Shown here: in pieces, positions 52,788-61,860 of the stretch | How positions within the stretch are numbered: position 1 is the stretch's first letter | Layout of the letters: the number at the start of each line of letters is the position of its first letter | From: an uncultured Clostridia bacterium | Lineage (GTDB): Bacteria; Bacillota; Clostridia; Christensenellales; CAG-314 | Direction of reading: 5' to 3' | DNA: 64,000 bases | NCBI GenBank assembly: GCA_934203075.1 | Contig: CAKPYT010000046.1 | Span: forward strand, 6,071 to 70,070 | Program-made: the position numbers and the translations under genes | Notes under the pieces: model-generated | Database searches by the model: none | Seen by the model: the letters and a program-made list of their open reading frames with translations, nothing else | What the model was told of the DNA's origin: nothing

Positions 52788-53561
52788 GTGGCGAATTACG
52801 TATTGGAAACAAAGGACCTCGGCATTGCTTTCGGCGGATTGCACGCAGTGGAAGGGGTCTCCCTGAAAATCGAAAAGGGGATGCTCTATGGACTGATCGG
52901 TCCGAACGGCGCCGGCAAAACCACCATGTTCAACCTGCTTACGGGCGTGTATAAACCCACTACCGGCTCGGTATATCTCGACGGGCAGGACGTCACCGGC
53001 AAATCGCAGGAAGAAATGAATCGTTTGGGCATTGCCAGAACGTTTCAGAATATCCGGTTGTTTAATAATCTGAGCGTCATCAAAAACGTGCTGGTAGGCA
53101 TGGCCAATCTGCCGCAGTATCGCTGCACGCCGTTACAGTCTATCCTGCGGTTGCGCCGTCACTACGAAGTCGAAAGTCAAATGCGGGACAAGGCAAAAGA
53201 GCTTCTGCAGGTTTTCGGTTTGCTGGAGGAGCGTAACCAAATCGCAACGAATCTGCCTTATGGAAAGCAGCGCAAACTGGAAATTGTCCGTGCCCTCGCT
53301 ACGGAGCCGAAACTGTTGTTGTTGGACGAACCCGCCGCCGGCATGAATCCCCAGGAAACGATCGAGTTGATGAACACGATCCGCTTCGTGCGGGATCGCT
53401 TCCGGGTAACGATTCTGTTGATTGAGCACGATATGAAACTGATTACGGGCATCTGCGACGAATTAACCGTGTTGAACTTTGGTAAAGTTTTGGCACAAGG
53501 CAAGCCGGACGAAGTGCTGCGGAATCCGGAAGTGGTAAAAGCGTATCTGGGGGCAGACTAA
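52788..53561 (+). CDS. livG: Branched-chain amino acid ABC transporter ATP-binding protein
   Basis: A 257-residue ATPase starting at GTG. Walker [17 protein letters not shown] (about 38-53), the signature [15 protein letters not shown] (about 158-172; Tyr-Gly-Lys-Gln in place of the usual SGGQ, as is normal in LivG), Walker [14 protein letters not shown] (about 178-190) and the H-loop ILLIEHDMK. Works with LivF. Confidence 0.96.
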   Translation: MANYVLETKDLGIAFGGLHAVEGVSLKIEKGMLYGLIGPNGAGKTTMFNLLTGVYKPTTGSVYLDGQDVTGKSQEEMNRLGIARTFQNIRLFNNLSVIKNVLVGMANLPQYRCTPLQSILRLRRHYEVESQMRDKAKELLQVFGLLEERNQIATNLPYGKQRKLEIVRALATEPKLLLLDEPAAGMNPQETIELMNTIRFVRDRFRVTILLIEHDMKLITGICDELTVLNFGKVLAQGKPDEVLRNPEVVKAYLGAD

Positions 53562-53562
53562 T

Positions 53563-54276
53563 ATGGCATTGTTACGAGTAGAAAATCTGAAAGTCAGCTA
53601 TGGCATGATTCGCGCCATCAAGGGGATTTCTTTCGAGGTGAACGAGGGGGAAATCGTGGCGTTGATCGGTGCCAACGGCGCCGGAAAAACCACAACACTG
53701 CATGCCGTCAACGGATTGATTGCCCCGGAAGAGGGGACCATCGAGTTTGACGGGCACGTATTGAATAACGTCCCTGCGCACAAAATCGTAACGTATGGTT
53801 TAACGCAGGTGCCGGAAGGCCGCAGAATTTTTCAGGAACTGACCGTCAAGGACAATCTGAAAATGGGCGCGTTTTCCCGAAAGGACAAAAAGGAATGGGA
53901 GGAAACGCTCGCCAACGTCTACGAAAAGTTTCCCATTCTGAAGGAGCGTTCTTCACAAATTGCCGGGACGCTTTCCGGCGGGGAACAACAAATGCTGGCC
54001 GTCGGCCGTGCTATGATGTCTCATCCCAAAATGCTGTTGCTGGATGAGCCGAGTATGGGGCTCTCTCCCTTGTACGTAGATACGATTTTCCGCACGATTG
54101 AAGAAATCAATCGGGAAGGGACAACGATTCTTCTGGTGGAGCAAAATGCGAAAAAAGCCCTGACGCTTGCCGACCGTGCTTACATCATCGAAACGGGTAA
54201 AATCACCCAAACGGGCACCGGATCCGAATTGCTGCATGACGAATCGGTTCAGCGGGCCTATCTCGGAGAGGTATAG
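53563..54276 (+). CDS. livF: Branched-chain amino acid ABC transporter ATP-binding protein
   Basis: A 237-residue ATPase. Walker A GANGAGKTTTLHAVNG (about 37-52), the signature LSGGEQQMLAVGRAM (about 138-152), Walker B MLLLDEPSMGLSP (about 157-169) and the closing VQRAYLGEV are LivF type. Last gene of the liv operon, one base after livG's stop; terminator candidates follow at 54361-54431. Confidence 0.96.
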   Translation: MALLRVENLKVSYGMIRAIKGISFEVNEGEIVALIGANGAGKTTTLHAVNGLIAPEEGTIEFDGHVLNNVPAHKIVTYGLTQVPEGRRIFQELTVKDNLKMGAFSRKDKKEWEETLANVYEKFPILKERSSQIAGTLSGGEQQMLAVGRAMMSHPKMLLLDEPSMGLSPLYVDTIFRTIEEINREGTTILLVEQNAKKALTLADRAYIIETGKITQTGTGSELLHDESVQRAYLGEV

Positions 54277-54360
54277 AAACTCCCTGCAAAACAAAAGAAC
54301 AAGGCACGATTTGTGTCGTTTTCTGATCCTCAGGCGCAACACACTCTCTGCGCATAAACC

Positions 54361-54431
54361 GCAAAAGGAGAAAACCTTTTGCACCTAACGAAAGACGAAA
54401 AAAGGATTGCAAAAATTGCAATCCCTTTTTT
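54361..54431 (+). terminator. Two hairpins ending the liv operon
   Basis: A first perfect 8-bp hairpin (54361-54368 with 54375-54382) is followed by a longer one (54398-54412 with 54416-54431, one bulged C) that runs into TTTTTT. The second is the likely terminator. Confidence 0.78.
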
Positions 54432-54504
54432 CGTTCAGAACAGAATCGTAAAACAGGTGGGGGGATCCGTAAAAGAAAACGAAATCAGGGGAAAAGAACA
54501 ACAA

Positions 54505-54533
54505 AAAAAGCACTTGGAAATCAAGTGCTTTTT
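54505..54533. terminator. Bidirectional terminator
   Basis: A perfect 12-bp stem (54505-54516 with 54522-54533) with A and T runs lies 13 bases beyond the stop of the reverse-strand gene, which it most likely terminates. Confidence 0.9.
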
Positions 54534-54546
54534 GTATACGGTAAAA

Positions 54547-54960
54547 CTAATTCTGAAAGGGATCCATCGTTTCTCTCATATTCAGCAATGCGTATCGGTT
54601 CCGGATTTCCGCAAGCGTGTCGTCAAGGAGAGCGGCATACTTTTTACCGCAGCGCCTTGCTGTTCGGTAAAGGATCTCGCCGGTAATACAAATGGTCACT
54701 AAAACACAAGCCAGCACAAGGAATTTCACATGGATGTCCCCGGTGTAGATGTAATTCATTAACACTTTGGCGATGCAAAGCCCGGCCCCGATGCCGAAAG
54801 TGTAGCTAAATACATAATACAGAGTTTTCAGCAGGCGTAAATTGCGAAAAAATTTGGTTTTTTCGGCAAAAGCGTTTACCCGGTCGTTAAATTCATCGAG
54901 TTGTGCTCTGTTCATGGATTTTACGTCTTTGTTTTGAATTTCTTTCGCGTCTGTTTTCAT
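54547..54960 (-). CDS. Small two-helix membrane protein, hypothetical
   Basis: The 137-residue protein has a charged N-terminal coil (about 1-40), two hydrophobic helices (about 47-70 and 79-98) and a positively charged C-terminal helix. I do not recognise a family. It follows pyruvate kinase on the same strand after 54 bases, with AAGGAG before the ATG, and may be cotranscribed. N- and C-termini are predicted inside. Confidence 0.7.
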   Translation of the reverse strand: MKTDAKEIQNKDVKSMNRAQLDEFNDRVNAFAEKTKFFRNLRLLKTLYYVFSYTFGIGAGLCIAKVLMNYIYTGDIHVKFLVLACVLVTICITGEILYRTARRCGKKYAALLDDTLAEIRNRYALLNMRETMDPFQN

Positions 54961-55014
54961 AACTTCTCCTTGTCGCTTGAAAGCAAGGGCAGCCTTTGGG
55001 GGCTTTCGTAACGA

Positions 55015-56427
55015 TTACGGAATCGGCTCTACCTGTACCAGGTTCGTGCTGCCCGTAATCTGCAAATTTCCGCTGGTGATAATGACGTTATCTCCTTTGC
55101 GCAGGTGCAGAACCTTTTTGGCAAGGAGCAACCCTTCCTGAATCATGGCGGAGTGGTCGTCCTGTTCCGGCAGAATCACGGGAATGACGCCCCAACTCAG
55201 GGCGAGCCGCCGCCGACTCTTTTCGTAGGGGGTCATGCCCAGGATGGGGGCCGACGGGCGAAAGCGGGAAATCATCCGGCAGGTCATGCCGCTGCAGGAG
55301 TGGACGCAAATGGCTTTTGCATTGAGGTCCAGCGCCATGCAGCAGACGGAGTGGGAAATCGCATCCATCGTGTTTTCCATATGAAAATCCATTCGGTGGA
55401 AATTCTTTTTGTAAGAAAGGTGCTTCTCCGTTTCTTCCGCAATGGCAGACATCGTCTGCAATGCCAGTACCGGGTGTTTGCCTGCCGCGGTTTCGCCGCT
55501 CAGCATAATGGCGCTGCTTCCGTCGTAAATCGCGTTGGCCACGTCCGAAATTTCCGCGCGCGTCGGGCGCTGGTTCTGAATCATGCTTTCCAGCATTTCC
55601 GTGGCGGTAATCACGCGTTTTCCCATCAAACGGCAGGTCGTAATGATTCTTTTTTGCAGGGAGGGTAATTCCACAAAGGGGATTTCTACGCCGAGATCTC
55701 CGCGGGCAATCATGATGCCGCTGCAAACGTCCGCAATTTCTTTCAGGTTGTCTACCCCGCTTTGGTTTTCGATTTTTGCTATCAGTTCAATATCTTCGCC
55801 GCCGTTTTGTTGCAAAAATTCCTTTACGGCAAGAATGTCCTCCTTGCGGGAGACAAACGAACAGGCAATATAATCCACCTCGTGCCGGATGCCGAACAAA
55901 AGGTCTTGTTTGTCCTGCTCCGAAAGGAAGGGGCGTTGAATCAACCGATGCGGAAAACTCATGCTTTTGCGGTCGGACAGGATTCCTCCGCACAGAACAA
56001 CGCAAATCAGGTCCGTTGCGGTTTTATCGGTAACCCGAAGTTTGATCAGTCCATTGTTTACCAGAACCTCGTCTCCGATTTGCACGTCCTGAATAATTTC
56101 CGGTACGTTCACCGATACTTCCTGCTCGTTCCCGATGATTTCCCGCAAGGTAAAACGAAACTCGTTTCCCTCCTGCAAGGTGACGGAACCGTTTTCAAAG
56201 GTTTGAATGCGATATTCCGGTCCTTTTGTGTCCAGCATGACGGCAACGGGCAGGTCCAGTTCCGTCCGCAGACGTTCGATGCGTTGCATCGTCTCTGCGT
56301 GATCGGCATGCGACCCGTGCGAAAAGTTTAATCTGGCAACGTTCATTCCGTTTTGCATCAATTGTTTCAGCGTGTCTTCCTCGCGGCTGGCGGGGCCGAT
56401 GGTGCAAATGATTTTCGTTCTTCTCAT
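55015..56427 (-). CDS. pyk: Pyruvate kinase
   Basis: Last ATP-forming step of glycolysis, PEP + ADP to pyruvate + ATP. The 470-residue protein has TKIICTIGPAS (4-14), ARLNFSHGSHADH (about 31-43), AVMLDTKGPEYR (about 62-73), the metal/substrate segment LIAKIENQSG and GDLGVEIPFVELP (about 238-250), then a C-terminal allosteric domain. The extra PEP-utiliser domain of some Firmicute enzymes is absent. AGGAG precedes the ATG, with a promoter about 45 bases upstream. Confidence 0.98.
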   Translation of the reverse strand: MRRTKIICTIGPASREEDTLKQLMQNGMNVARLNFSHGSHADHAETMQRIERLRTELDLPVAVMLDTKGPEYRIQTFENGSVTLQEGNEFRFTLREIIGNEQEVSVNVPEIIQDVQIGDEVLVNNGLIKLRVTDKTATDLICVVLCGGILSDRKSMSFPHRLIQRPFLSEQDKQDLLFGIRHEVDYIACSFVSRKEDILAVKEFLQQNGGEDIELIAKIENQSGVDNLKEIADVCSGIMIARGDLGVEIPFVELPSLQKRIITTCRLMGKRVITATEMLESMIQNQRPTRAEISDVANAIYDGSSAIMLSGETAAGKHPVLALQTMSAIAEETEKHLSYKKNFHRMDFHMENTMDAISHSVCCMALDLNAKAICVHSCSGMTCRMISRFRPSAPILGMTPYEKSRRRLALSWGVIPVILPEQDDHSAMIQEGLLLAKKVLHLRKGDNVIITSGNLQITGSTNLVQVEPIP

Positions 56428-56471
56428 AAATTCTCCTAAACGTAAACGGTACGGAATTTGAAATCTGTTTT

Positions 56472-56500
56472 ATTATACTACATCCTTTCGTACGGCGCAA
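56472..56500 (-). promoter_or_regulatory. Promoter for pyk
   Basis: On the - strand TTGCGC (56495-56500), 17 bases, perfect TATAAT (56472-56477). Confidence 0.75.
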
Positions 56501-56614
56501 GAGGAGTTTTGCTTCCTTTTGCATTCTCTTGCGCAAGAAACGGAAACTTTCCGTGAGGTGCGCGTCAAACCGGCAGTTCGTGCACAAAACAAGGCGCTTT
56601 TTTTGACGAAGGTG

Positions 56615-56643
56615 TTTACAAAACGGAAAATATACGATATGAT
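56615..56643 (+). promoter_or_regulatory. Promoter for the NYN-domain gene
   Basis: TTTACA (56615-56620), 17 bases, TATGAT (56638-56643), about 30 bases before the start. Confidence 0.75.
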
Positions 56644-56673
56644 ACCACTACGGAACCAATGGAGGTATTGAAT

Positions 56674-57474
56674 ATGCAGGAAAAAAGAATAGCAGTTTTT
56701 ATAGACGTGGATAATGCAGAACTCAATGCGGCGTCTTTTGACAAAGCGCTGGAATTGATCTCCGGCTTCGGCAGCGTGGTATACGGCAAGGTTTACGGCG
56801 CATCCGAGCGGAAACATAAAGAAATACTCAATCGCGTAGCGGAATACGGATTCGATCTGGCTCCCGTGATGCGGGTGAAAAAGCGCGGCAGCAAGCCGGC
56901 CGATCTGCGTATTTTTGTGGATGCAGTCGACGCGGTGTACAGTTTGCCTTCGGTGGATGCCATTGCGGTCCTTACCGGAAAGGGGGATCTCGTGCCGTTG
57001 TTCGCCAAGATGCGTGCGCTGGAAGTCAGCGTGCTGTCTCTTGCTTCCGAAGACGAAGCGGTCGCCCGGTTGATTGACGAAGTGCTGGAACTGGAGATTG
57101 CTCCGCAACCGGTAAAATACAATAATCCGCGTATCCGTCCGCAGCCTTTCGCGCCCGCAGCGGCCGAACCGGAAACGCAGGAGCCTGCCGCGGCGGAAGA
57201 GGAAAAGCCGACGGAACAACCACAACCGGCGGAAGAAACCCCGGTAGAAGAGCCCCGGGCGGAAGAAACCCCTGCTGCGGAAGCGGAGGCGCCGGCAGCG
57301 GAAGAAGCACAGCCCGTGCAGACCGTTCCGGAAGAATCCCCCCGTACAGGAATCGACGGAAACGAAATTACGCAGCAAATCGAAAAGGTGCGCGGGATGA
57401 TGGACGGCGAAACGTCGGACGATACCGCAAAACTGTTGGATCAAATTCAAAAATTGATCGACGAAGATCTGTAA
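56674..57474 (+). CDS. NYN-domain (putative ribonuclease) protein with acidic tail
   Basis: The 266-residue protein begins AVFIDVDNAELN (about 7-18), the acidic active-site start of NYN/PIN-like (LabA/DUF88) nucleases; further acidic residues are in KPADLRIFVDAVDAVYS (about 73-89) and LTGKGDLVPLFAKMR (about 99-113). Residues about 145-230 are Pro/Glu/Ala rich and unstructured; the last 30 form a helix. RNA cleavage is likely but unproven. GGAGG lies before the ATG. Stands alone between its promoter and a strong terminator. Confidence 0.85.
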   Translation: MQEKRIAVFIDVDNAELNAASFDKALELISGFGSVVYGKVYGASERKHKEILNRVAEYGFDLAPVMRVKKRGSKPADLRIFVDAVDAVYSLPSVDAIAVLTGKGDLVPLFAKMRALEVSVLSLASEDEAVARLIDEVLELEIAPQPVKYNNPRIRPQPFAPAAAEPETQEPAAAEEEKPTEQPQPAEETPVEEPRAEETPAAEAEAPAAEEAQPVQTVPEESPRTGIDGNEITQQIEKVRGMMDGETSDDTAKLLDQIQKLIDEDL

Positions 57475-57530
57475 TTTTTCGGGTGCGTTTTGCAAAAAAC
57501 GCAAATCCCTCCGATCTGTTTTTCAAAGAC

Positions 57531-57559
57531 AAAGCCTGCTTTTTTGCAGGCTTTTTTTT
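57531..57559 (+). terminator. Rho-independent terminator
   Basis: A perfect 9-bp stem (57531-57539 with 57546-57554) with a T6 loop and T8 tail. Confidence 0.93.
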
Positions 57560-57625
57560 GCTTCGGGCCAAAAGAAAGTTGCAGGGAGTAGCCTATCGCG
57601 AAACCCTGCTGCATACAGTATCGAT

Positions 57626-57880
57626 ATGAAGAGAATCAAATTTTTGACCTCGAACGTTACGGGTCTCAGGGATCTCGCCGGGGAAAGTTATCGTGTCACC
57701 GGCGATTCTGCGGTGGAAGTGCAAGGGCACAGAGGCGTCGTGACTTTTTCCGCAGGGGAAGCGATATTGCAGTTTAAGGATTCCAAATTGTGCATCAGCG
57801 GCAAAGACGTGCAGTTTTTGTATCTATCCAAGGACTATGCTCAAATCATCGGGAAAGAACTCAGGGTGGTGAAACAATGA
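57626..57880 (+). CDS. yqfC: Sporulation protein YqfC (YabP family)
   Basis: The 84-residue protein matches YqfC: VQGHRGVVTFSAGEAILQF (about 32-50) and ISGKDVQFLYLSKDYAQIIG (about 57-76). YqfC is made in the mother cell during sporulation. No ribosome site is visible before the ATG and no earlier in-frame start exists for the preceding 50 bases. CATACAGT at 57612 resembles a sigma-E/K -10 box seven bases before the start codon, without a clear -35. Overlaps yqfD by four bases. Confidence 0.85.
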   Translation: MKRIKFLTSNVTGLRDLAGESYRVTGDSAVEVQGHRGVVTFSAGEAILQFKDSKLCISGKDVQFLYLSKDYAQIIGKELRVVKQ

Positions 57881-58992
57881 ATCGTTTTTACGGGTACACT
57901 CGTTTTTGCGTGGAAGGTTTAAACCTGCATAAAATTCCGCAGTTGTTTGCCCGGGAGGGGATCCCGCTGTTTCGCCTGAAGCGAAGCAAAAACGGTCGGG
58001 TTTGTTTTTGCGTGCACGGAAGCAATCGCGGGAAGGCAGTTGCGTTATTAACGGCAAAGTGCTATAATATTGCGGAACAAGAGGACTACGGGGCAGTTCT
58101 GTTCTGCTTGCGGCATCGTTTTCTTGCCGTGTGCCTGTTGGCGGTGCTGCTTGTCGTCTGTTCTGCTTCCGGTTTTGTGTGGAAAACGGAAATCGAGGGA
58201 CAGAACAGCGAAGAGGCGTTGGCCGTGCTGCGGCAAGGCGGCGTTTCGGTGGGTACGCGCAAATCCGTTATCCGGCTGGATGAAGTCGAAACTTTGCTTT
58301 GTACCAGGGTTCGGGGCGTGGCAGTCGCGCGTGCCGAGCTTCGCGGTTGCGTGCTGTATGTCCGGTTGTTCGCAGCGGAAACAAAGCCTCCCGAAACGGA
58401 GGATCACGTACGGAAGGACGTGCTTTCTCCCGCCGACGGTGTGGTAGAAAGTATTTATGCCTCCGCCGGTACGCTTTTGGTGCAGGCGGGGGACGAAGTC
58501 AAAAAGGGACAGATCCTCATTGCCGGCTATCATACGTTCCCGGACGGAACACAGCGGGACGAACGTGCCATGGGTGGAGTAACGCTGGCTGTTCGTGCCG
58601 AAGCAACGGTTTTGTTCGAACCTCAAAAAACCGTGGCGGAACGCACCGGAAAGGTATGGAAAGCAACGGGATTTCGACTTTTCGGGCATGAAGTACCTCC
58701 GATCGGAAAGAATCCTTTTAAAACCTATGAAACGGAAGAAACGGAGCATACTTTATGCACGCTTCCTTTGATTTTTCGGTTTTGCACCGTATACGAAACC
58801 AGCCTGAAGAGGGTAGAGTGTTCGTACGAAGAGGAGTTGCCTCACTTGCAGGAGCAGGCACTGGCCCTGGCAAAGCAAAAGGCGACGTTCGGAATCGAGC
58901 GGACGGAATACGAAACGTCCCGGGGAAATTCCGTAACGGCAATCGTGTGGGGAAAAGAGACTTTCGTTTTTGAAAGAGAGGAAAAGGAATGA
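57877..58992 (+). CDS. yqfD: Sporulation protein YqfD
   Basis: The 371-residue membrane protein has an N-terminal domain starting MNRFYGYTRFCVEGLNLHKI, one membrane helix (about 82-104) and a large external portion with LSPADGVVESIYASAGTLLV (about 185-204) and GDEVKKGQIL. This is the YqfD family, needed for normal sporulation and always paired with YqfC. The true start is the ATG overlapping yqfC's stop; the frame's upstream extension is spurious. Confidence 0.92.
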   Translation: MNRFYGYTRFCVEGLNLHKIPQLFAREGIPLFRLKRSKNGRVCFCVHGSNRGKAVALLTAKCYNIAEQEDYGAVLFCLRHRFLAVCLLAVLLVVCSASGFVWKTEIEGQNSEEALAVLRQGGVSVGTRKSVIRLDEVETLLCTRVRGVAVARAELRGCVLYVRLFAAETKPPETEDHVRKDVLSPADGVVESIYASAGTLLVQAGDEVKKGQILIAGYHTFPDGTQRDERAMGGVTLAVRAEATVLFEPQKTVAERTGKVWKATGFRLFGHEVPPIGKNPFKTYETEETEHTLCTLPLIFRFCTVYETSLKRVECSYEEELPHLQEQALALAKQKATFGIERTEYETSRGNSVTAIVWGKETFVFEREEKE

Positions 58993-59942
58993 AAGATAGA
59001 ATTGCTGCAGAGGGAACGCAGTATTTGCAGGATATTTTCGGCAATTGCGATAAAAACATCCAAACGCTGTGCGACTTGTTGCAAGTAAAAGTGGTTACCG
59101 AACAGGGAGAGAGCTATTTTTCCGGAGACGATACGTCCGTACGTCTTGCACAGGCCGTGGTGCAGAAGTGCCTGAAACTGCTGCAAAAAGGCGGCACCGT
59201 GGATGAAATCCGCATGCGGTATGTTTGTGAATGTGCACTGGAAAATCGCCTGGACGAAATCGACGAAATGCTGGACGATTCCGTAGGGGTAACTTTCCGC
59301 GGAAAAGTAATCAAGTGTAAAACCGTCGGACAAAAAAAATATGTGGACGCCATTCGCAAAAATACGGTGGTGTTCGGCATCGGTCCCGCGGGGACGGGCA
59401 AAACGTACCTTTCCGTGGTTGCTGCCGTAAAGGCGCTGAAGTCCAAAGCGGTGGAAAAAATCATCCTGACGCGTCCGGCGGTAGAAGCCGGCGAAAAGTT
59501 AGGCTTCTTACCCGGGGATCTGCAAGAAAAAGTGAATCCGTATCTGCGCCCCTTGTACGACGCTTTGCAGGAAATGCTCGGCCTGGAAAATTACGGGAAA
59601 CTATTGGAAAAGGGCGTCATCGAAATTGCTCCGTTGGCATACATGCGCGGCAGAACGTTGAATCATGCGTTTATCATTTTGGACGAGGCACAAAACACGA
59701 CGTGCGAACAGATGAAAATGTTCCTGACGCGTTTGGGGGAAGGCAGCAAAATGATCGTAAACGGGGACCTTACGCAGATCGACCTGCCGGAAGGCAAGAA
59801 GAGCGGATTAAAGCACGCCGCATCTATTTTGAAAAACACTCCGGACATCGCCATTCAATATTTTACGGAGAAGGACGTCGTCCGGCATCCGTTAGTACAA
59901 CGGATTGTAAAAGCGTATGAAAATTCGGAAAAGAAATCTTAG
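58989..59942 (+). CDS. PhoH-family ATPase/RNA-associated protein
   Basis: The 317-residue protein has the PhoH P-loop GIGPAGTGKTYLSVVAA (about 129-145), ILTRPAVEAGEKLGFLPGDL (about 158-177), NPYLRPLYDAL and FIILDEAQNTT (about 227-237), followed by LTRLGEGSKMIVNGDLTQID. Thought to act in RNA metabolism with YbeY, its neighbour two genes downstream. The ATG overlaps yqfD's stop. Confidence 0.94.
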   Translation: MKDRIAAEGTQYLQDIFGNCDKNIQTLCDLLQVKVVTEQGESYFSGDDTSVRLAQAVVQKCLKLLQKGGTVDEIRMRYVCECALENRLDEIDEMLDDSVGVTFRGKVIKCKTVGQKKYVDAIRKNTVVFGIGPAGTGKTYLSVVAAVKALKSKAVEKIILTRPAVEAGEKLGFLPGDLQEKVNPYLRPLYDALQEMLGLENYGKLLEKGVIEIAPLAYMRGRTLNHAFIILDEAQNTTCEQMKMFLTRLGEGSKMIVNGDLTQIDLPEGKKSGLKHAASILKNTPDIAIQYFTEKDVVRHPLVQRIVKAYENSEKKS

Positions 59943-59957
59943 GAGGAGACGGTTGTT

Positions 59958-61388
59958 ATGAACCGGAAAGAAGTAAAAAAAATATCGAAAAATCTCGTTC
60001 TGTTCGTAGCGTTTCTCTACGTTACGATGGGCGTAGCAATTTTCTTTCTGTATTGCTTTCGTCGCAATGTGGATCTGAAAACGACTTTGACCTTCTTCGG
60101 AAGCATGGCTTTGATGTTCGTCAGCTTTTCGTTGGTTCTGTATTCCGTTTCCGGAAAGGTCTGTCAGTCTCTGAAATTGTTGATGGTGGATGCCGTTTGC
60201 ATTCTCATCTCGTTTTTGTTGGTGCAGTTGATTTCCCGCACGTTTTCGCTGTATCTTGCGCCGTTTGCTCTGTGCGCCCTGTTGGTGTCGCTCCTGGTGC
60301 ATGCGCGTATCGGCTTTGTATCCAATCTGATGGTGGTGATTTGTCATGTCCTGGCGGAGATTACCTTCCGGGAAGCGGTCATCAGCAAAGAGATTCTGGT
60401 TTTCACCATTATTAACGGCGTGGTTGTCAGTATGATTGCCGCTTTTGCCGGCAGCAAACATTTGCGTCGTTTGCACTACGTAATTACGGCAATCGCACTG
60501 GGGGTTGTCACGCTTGCCAACGGGCTCGTGAACCGGTTTATGTTTCAAATCGAAACGTTGCCTTTAACCACCATGGCAACCAACGCATTTTTCAGCGGCC
60601 CGGTGGACGTCATGCTGTTTTTCCTGCTTTCTCCCGTGATGGAGCGCGTGTTCAATCTGGTGACGGATTTCCGCCTGGCGGAACTTTCCAACACCAATCA
60701 ACCTTTGTTGCGGAAGTTGCTGGATACCGCCCCGGGAACGTTTAACCATAGCTTGATGGTTGCCAATTATGCCGAAGCCTGTGCTTCCGCCCTGAACGAA
60801 AATCCGTATCTGGCACGTGCGGCAGGGTACTACCACGATATCGGCAAAATGAAGAATCCTTCGTATTTTACCGAAAATCAGGTAGACGGGTATAATCCGC
60901 ACAACGAAATCACGCCGGAGATTTCCGTATCTTTCATAAAAAAACATACCATCAACGGGTACGTCATGGCGCAGGAGCATCATCTTCCGCAGGAAATCTG
61001 CGATATCATCATCGAGCATCACGGAACAATGCCCGTGAAGTATTTCTATTTGAAGGCGCAAAAGTACGCGGAAGAAGAAATCAGTGCAACGGAGTATTCT
61101 TATTCCGGCCCGAAACCGCACACGAAGATGGCGGCAATCCTTATGATTTGCGATGCGTGCGAGGCGGCCCTGCGCACGCTGCAAAGAGACGAGAAAAGCA
61201 AGGCGGAAGCGCTCATCAAAAATATCATTCGCGAACGGCTGACCTATGGTCAGTTTGACGATTGCCCCATCACGATGGAGGAACTTTCCACGATCGGCAG
61301 CGTGATTTCTACCACGTACCTCGGGGTGGCGCACGAGAGAATTCGCTATCAAGATCAAAAGAAAATGGAGACAGAAGATGAAAATTAA
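59958..61388 (+). CDS. HDIG-domain membrane phosphohydrolase (PgpH/YqfF type) lacking the ectodomain
   Basis: The 476-residue protein has seven or eight membrane helices between about residues 12 and 235, then an HD domain: PGTFNHSLMVANYAEACA (about 258-275), AAGYYHDIGKMKNPSYF (about 288-304, HD pair) and IIIEHHGTM (about 350-358). PgpH degrades c-di-AMP and normally carries an N-terminal external 7TMR-HDED domain of about 250 residues, giving about 700 residues. Here the first membrane helix starts at residue 12, so that sensor is absent. Overlaps ybeY by 11 bases. Confidence 0.9.
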   Translation: MNRKEVKKISKNLVLFVAFLYVTMGVAIFFLYCFRRNVDLKTTLTFFGSMALMFVSFSLVLYSVSGKVCQSLKLLMVDAVCILISFLLVQLISRTFSLYLAPFALCALLVSLLVHARIGFVSNLMVVICHVLAEITFREAVISKEILVFTIINGVVVSMIAAFAGSKHLRRLHYVITAIALGVVTLANGLVNRFMFQIETLPLTTMATNAFFSGPVDVMLFFLLSPVMERVFNLVTDFRLAELSNTNQPLLRKLLDTAPGTFNHSLMVANYAEACASALNENPYLARAAGYYHDIGKMKNPSYFTENQVDGYNPHNEITPEISVSFIKKHTINGYVMAQEHHLPQEICDIIIEHHGTMPVKYFYLKAQKYAEEEISATEYSYSGPKPHTKMAAILMICDACEAALRTLQRDEKSKAEALIKNIIRERLTYGQFDDCPITMEELSTIGSVISTTYLGVAHERIRYQDQKKMETEDEN

Positions 61389-61860
61389 CTTTAACGGGGC
61401 ACGCTTCACGGAAAGGTGCCTGATCCGTAAGGTATGCGCATATGCGCTGAAAAAACTGGGGCAGCCGGATAAAGTCGAGTTCGACGTTACCTATCTGGAC
61501 GAGGAAAAAATGCTAGGATTAAACGCTTCTTCCCGCGGGGTGGATTGTGTGACGGACGTATTGAGTTTTCCTACGCTCGACGGGGGCAGAAAACCCCTGA
61601 AAATTGCCGAGCACAAGGAGGACGTCAACCCCGAAAACGGCAATTTGCTGTTGGGGGAATTGTACCTTTGCCGCGCCGTGGTAAAGAAACAAGCGGCAGA
61701 GTACGGGCATAGCATGCGCAGGGAAAGTGCCTTTCTGGTTCTGCACGGGTTGCTGCATCTTTTGGGGTATGACCATCTCCAGCCGGAGGACGAGCAGCAA
61801 ATGACGGCTCTGCAACGAGAAATTCTGGACGAATTGAAGATCACGAGAGAGGGAAAATGA
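61378..61860 (+). CDS. ybeY: Endoribonuclease YbeY
   Basis: A zinc RNase (160 residues) that matures 16S rRNA and checks ribosomes. The motif HGLLHLLGYDH (about 123-133) supplies the three zinc-binding histidines; VTDVLSFPTLDG (about 58-69) and GELYLCR are typical. It starts within the end of the HD gene and overlaps era by four bases. Confidence 0.96.
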   Translation: MKINFNGARFTERCLIRKVCAYALKKLGQPDKVEFDVTYLDEEKMLGLNASSRGVDCVTDVLSFPTLDGGRKPLKIAEHKEDVNPENGNLLLGELYLCRAVVKKQAAEYGHSMRRESAFLVLHGLLHLLGYDHLQPEDEQQMTALQREILDELKITREGK

